From positions 1 to 7,537 of the forward strand of contig JAITGL010000049.1 of the NCBI GenBank assembly GCA_031280645.1: a stretch of DNA of 7,537 nucleotides, read 5' to 3'. The position numbers were made by a program, and so were the translations under genes. This DNA comes from Tannerellaceae bacterium. GTDB taxonomy: Bacteria; Bacteroidota; Bacteroidia; Bacteroidales; Tannerellaceae. This document shows, piece by piece, positions 7,119 to 7,537 of the stretch (position 1 is its first letter; every line of letters begins with the position of its first letter). The notes beneath the pieces were generated by a model that was not told the origin of the DNA, ran no database searches, and saw only the letters and a list, made by a program, of their open reading frames with translations.

Positions 7119-7182
7119 CCGAAGACGTGAACCCTCGCGAACTTATTCTCAGACTTTTTGAAGTTTACTACGTTTCAGATTA
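7061..7182. repeat. Imperfect inverted repeat with about 20-bp arms
   Basis: CTAATCT-n4-ACGTAGTAAA at 7061-7081 recurs on the other strand as TTTACTACGT-n3-AGATTAG at 7164-7182 or thereabouts, with 82 bases between the arms. A weaker match runs outward (GCTTATTTAT against AATAAGAGC). A separate perfect 10-bp inverted repeat, CTTATTCTCA 7142-7151 with TGAGAATAAG 7184-7193, encloses the right arm. The arms could be terminal repeats of a very small element or alternative RNA pairings. They conflict with the upper part of the long U6 stem. Confidence 0.65.
7111..7132 (-). promoter_or_regulatory. 9-bp RNA hairpin with cUUCGg tetraloop, competing with the U6 stem
   Basis: On the minus strand GUUCACGUC pairs with GGCGUGAAC (one G-U pair) around a UUCG loop closed by C-G, a known extra-stable RNA tetraloop. 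Its 3' arm (7118 to 7111) is also the 5' arm of the long terminator-like stem, so the two cannot form together. That is the geometry of an antiterminator or pause hairpin in an attenuator. The tetraloop exists only on the minus strand, which supports an RNA role in that direction. No ligand or leader peptide is identified. Confidence 0.55.
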
Positions 7183-7266
7183 GTGAGAATAAGAGCAAAG
7201 CTCAATTATATCTTACTTATTATTTTATCTCTTTAAGTACACATGTCTTGTTGTTTTTATTGGGAG

Positions 7267-7297
7267 CAAATATACAAGTCTTAAGGGAAATAAAAAA
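7267..7297 (-). promoter_or_regulatory. Possible promoter for the methyltransferase fusion gene
   Basis: On the minus strand TATATTTG (7274 to 7267) matches the Bacteroidota -7 consensus TAnnTTTG exactly. The -33 region (about 7297 to 7294) reads TTTT rather than TTTG, at normal spacing. Transcription starting near 7260 would give a leader of about 300 bases covering all the hairpins at 7024-7193. I found no comparable box between those hairpins and the ATG at 6955. AT-rich DNA makes chance matches more likely. Confidence 0.4.
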
Positions 7298-7319
7298 TAT
7301 GCAAGGTCTTGGACAGCTT

Positions 7320-7382
7320 GCCGCAACTTCAAAACTGACTTGCGACGATCGTCGCAAGTCTGCCGTAACTTCTAAACTAACT
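7320..7382. repeat. 24-bp perfect palindrome between two direct repeats of 42-bp period
   Basis: GACTTGCGACGA at 7337-7348 is followed directly by its own reverse complement (7349-7360), with no loop. On either side are GCCGCAACTTC-AAAACTGACT (7320-7340) and GCCGTAACTTC-TAAACTAACT (7362-7382), a direct repeat with 18 of 21 bases identical and a 42-bp period. Because 42 is a multiple of three, an open frame passes through it, but I see no sign that it is translated. It could be a protein-binding palindrome, a remnant of a repeat array or a transcript end. It sits near the right border of the AT-rich segment. Confidence 0.8.
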
Positions 7383-7442
7383 GTCTAACATCTTAGATTG
7401 CTGGCCTACGGGCGCACGAGATGGCGGGCGAGGCGAGGGGGG

Positions 7443-7537
7443 TCAGAAGGAATATTTCAGGCGGGCGAAGGCGAGGAGCATGCGCATATCGCCCAGCGGA
7501 GAGCCGTTGGAGGCGTGGAAGTATTGCGCGATGAGGG
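7443..7537 (-). CDS. C-terminal end of an unidentified protein, possibly an outer-membrane beta-barrel (partial)
   Basis: The minus strand is open from the window edge to a TGA at 7445-7443. The last residues read LIAQYFHASNGSPLGDMRML and then LAFARLKYSF. The ending alternates hydrophobic and polar residues and finishes in phenylalanine, as the last strand of many outer-membrane beta-barrels does; this is the only functional hint. Codons are GC-rich, unlike the methyltransferase fusion gene and like trpS and the PBP gene, so it appears to belong to the native chromosome. The start and most of the gene lie beyond the window. The family cannot be named from 31 residues. Confidence 0.6.
   Translation of the reverse strand, partial: LIAQYFHASNGSPLGDMRMLLAFARLKYSF

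Noticed and set aside
7030..7132. Integron attC site
   Set aside because: Inverted repeats are present, but the paired GTTRRRY/RYYYAAC core sites do not fit, and there is no integrase or cassette structure.
7024..7200. Retron msr/msd-type RNA
   Set aside because: The long hairpins recall an msd, but no reverse transcriptase gene is present in the window and no a1/a2 pair could be identified.
7158..7388. Plus-strand open frame of 76 codons with a hydrophobic stretch
   Set aside because: It starts at a TTG inside an inverted repeat, and its C-terminus is just the palindrome and direct repeats translated. The hydrophobic stretch is expected from T-rich DNA.

Overview
The window looks like chromosomal DNA from a member of the Bacteroidota, probably Bacteroidales. 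This rests on three things. The protein styles of TrpS, the class A PBP and the sensor kinase are familiar from that group. There are exact matches to the group's TAnnTTTG -7 promoter box, upstream of trpS and in the leader of the minus-strand gene. Shine-Dalgarno sites are largely missing. A genus cannot be fixed from the sequence alone.

Layout: positions 1-346 are a tandem array of a 41-bp non-coding unit, eight full copies plus the start of a ninth, already running at the left edge. It is followed by a terminator-like hairpin with a T8 run, a G-rich tract with G-quadruplex pattern, and a Bacteroidota-type promoter. Three plus-strand genes then follow closely: trpS (tryptophanyl-tRNA synthetase), a bifunctional class A penicillin-binding protein, and a membrane-anchored PAS sensor histidine kinase whose start codon is not an ATG. 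Spacing suggests co-transcription, but the three functions (translation, cell wall, signalling) are not obviously one pathway. Positions 5244-5596 hold no convincing gene, only hairpins and a short 42-bp-period direct repeat between convergent genes.

The right part, about 5450-7385, is visibly more AT-rich and looks like an acquired segment. It holds one minus-strand gene, 5597-6955, which fuses an N-terminal SAM-dependent methyltransferase to a C-terminal YbaK/ProX-type aminoacyl-tRNA deacylase domain. Upstream of it (7024-7274) is an elaborate RNA-like structure: a possible promoter, a 9-bp hairpin capped by a cUUCGg tetraloop, and a long interrupted stem followed by U6. The UUCG hairpin and the U6 stem share one strand and exclude each other, as in an attenuator. 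Further right is a 24-bp perfect palindrome between two direct repeats of 42-bp period. The window ends in the last 31 codons of a GC-richer minus-strand gene, possibly an outer-membrane beta-barrel protein.

The most interesting object is the methyltransferase-deacylase fusion together with its structured, possibly attenuated leader.
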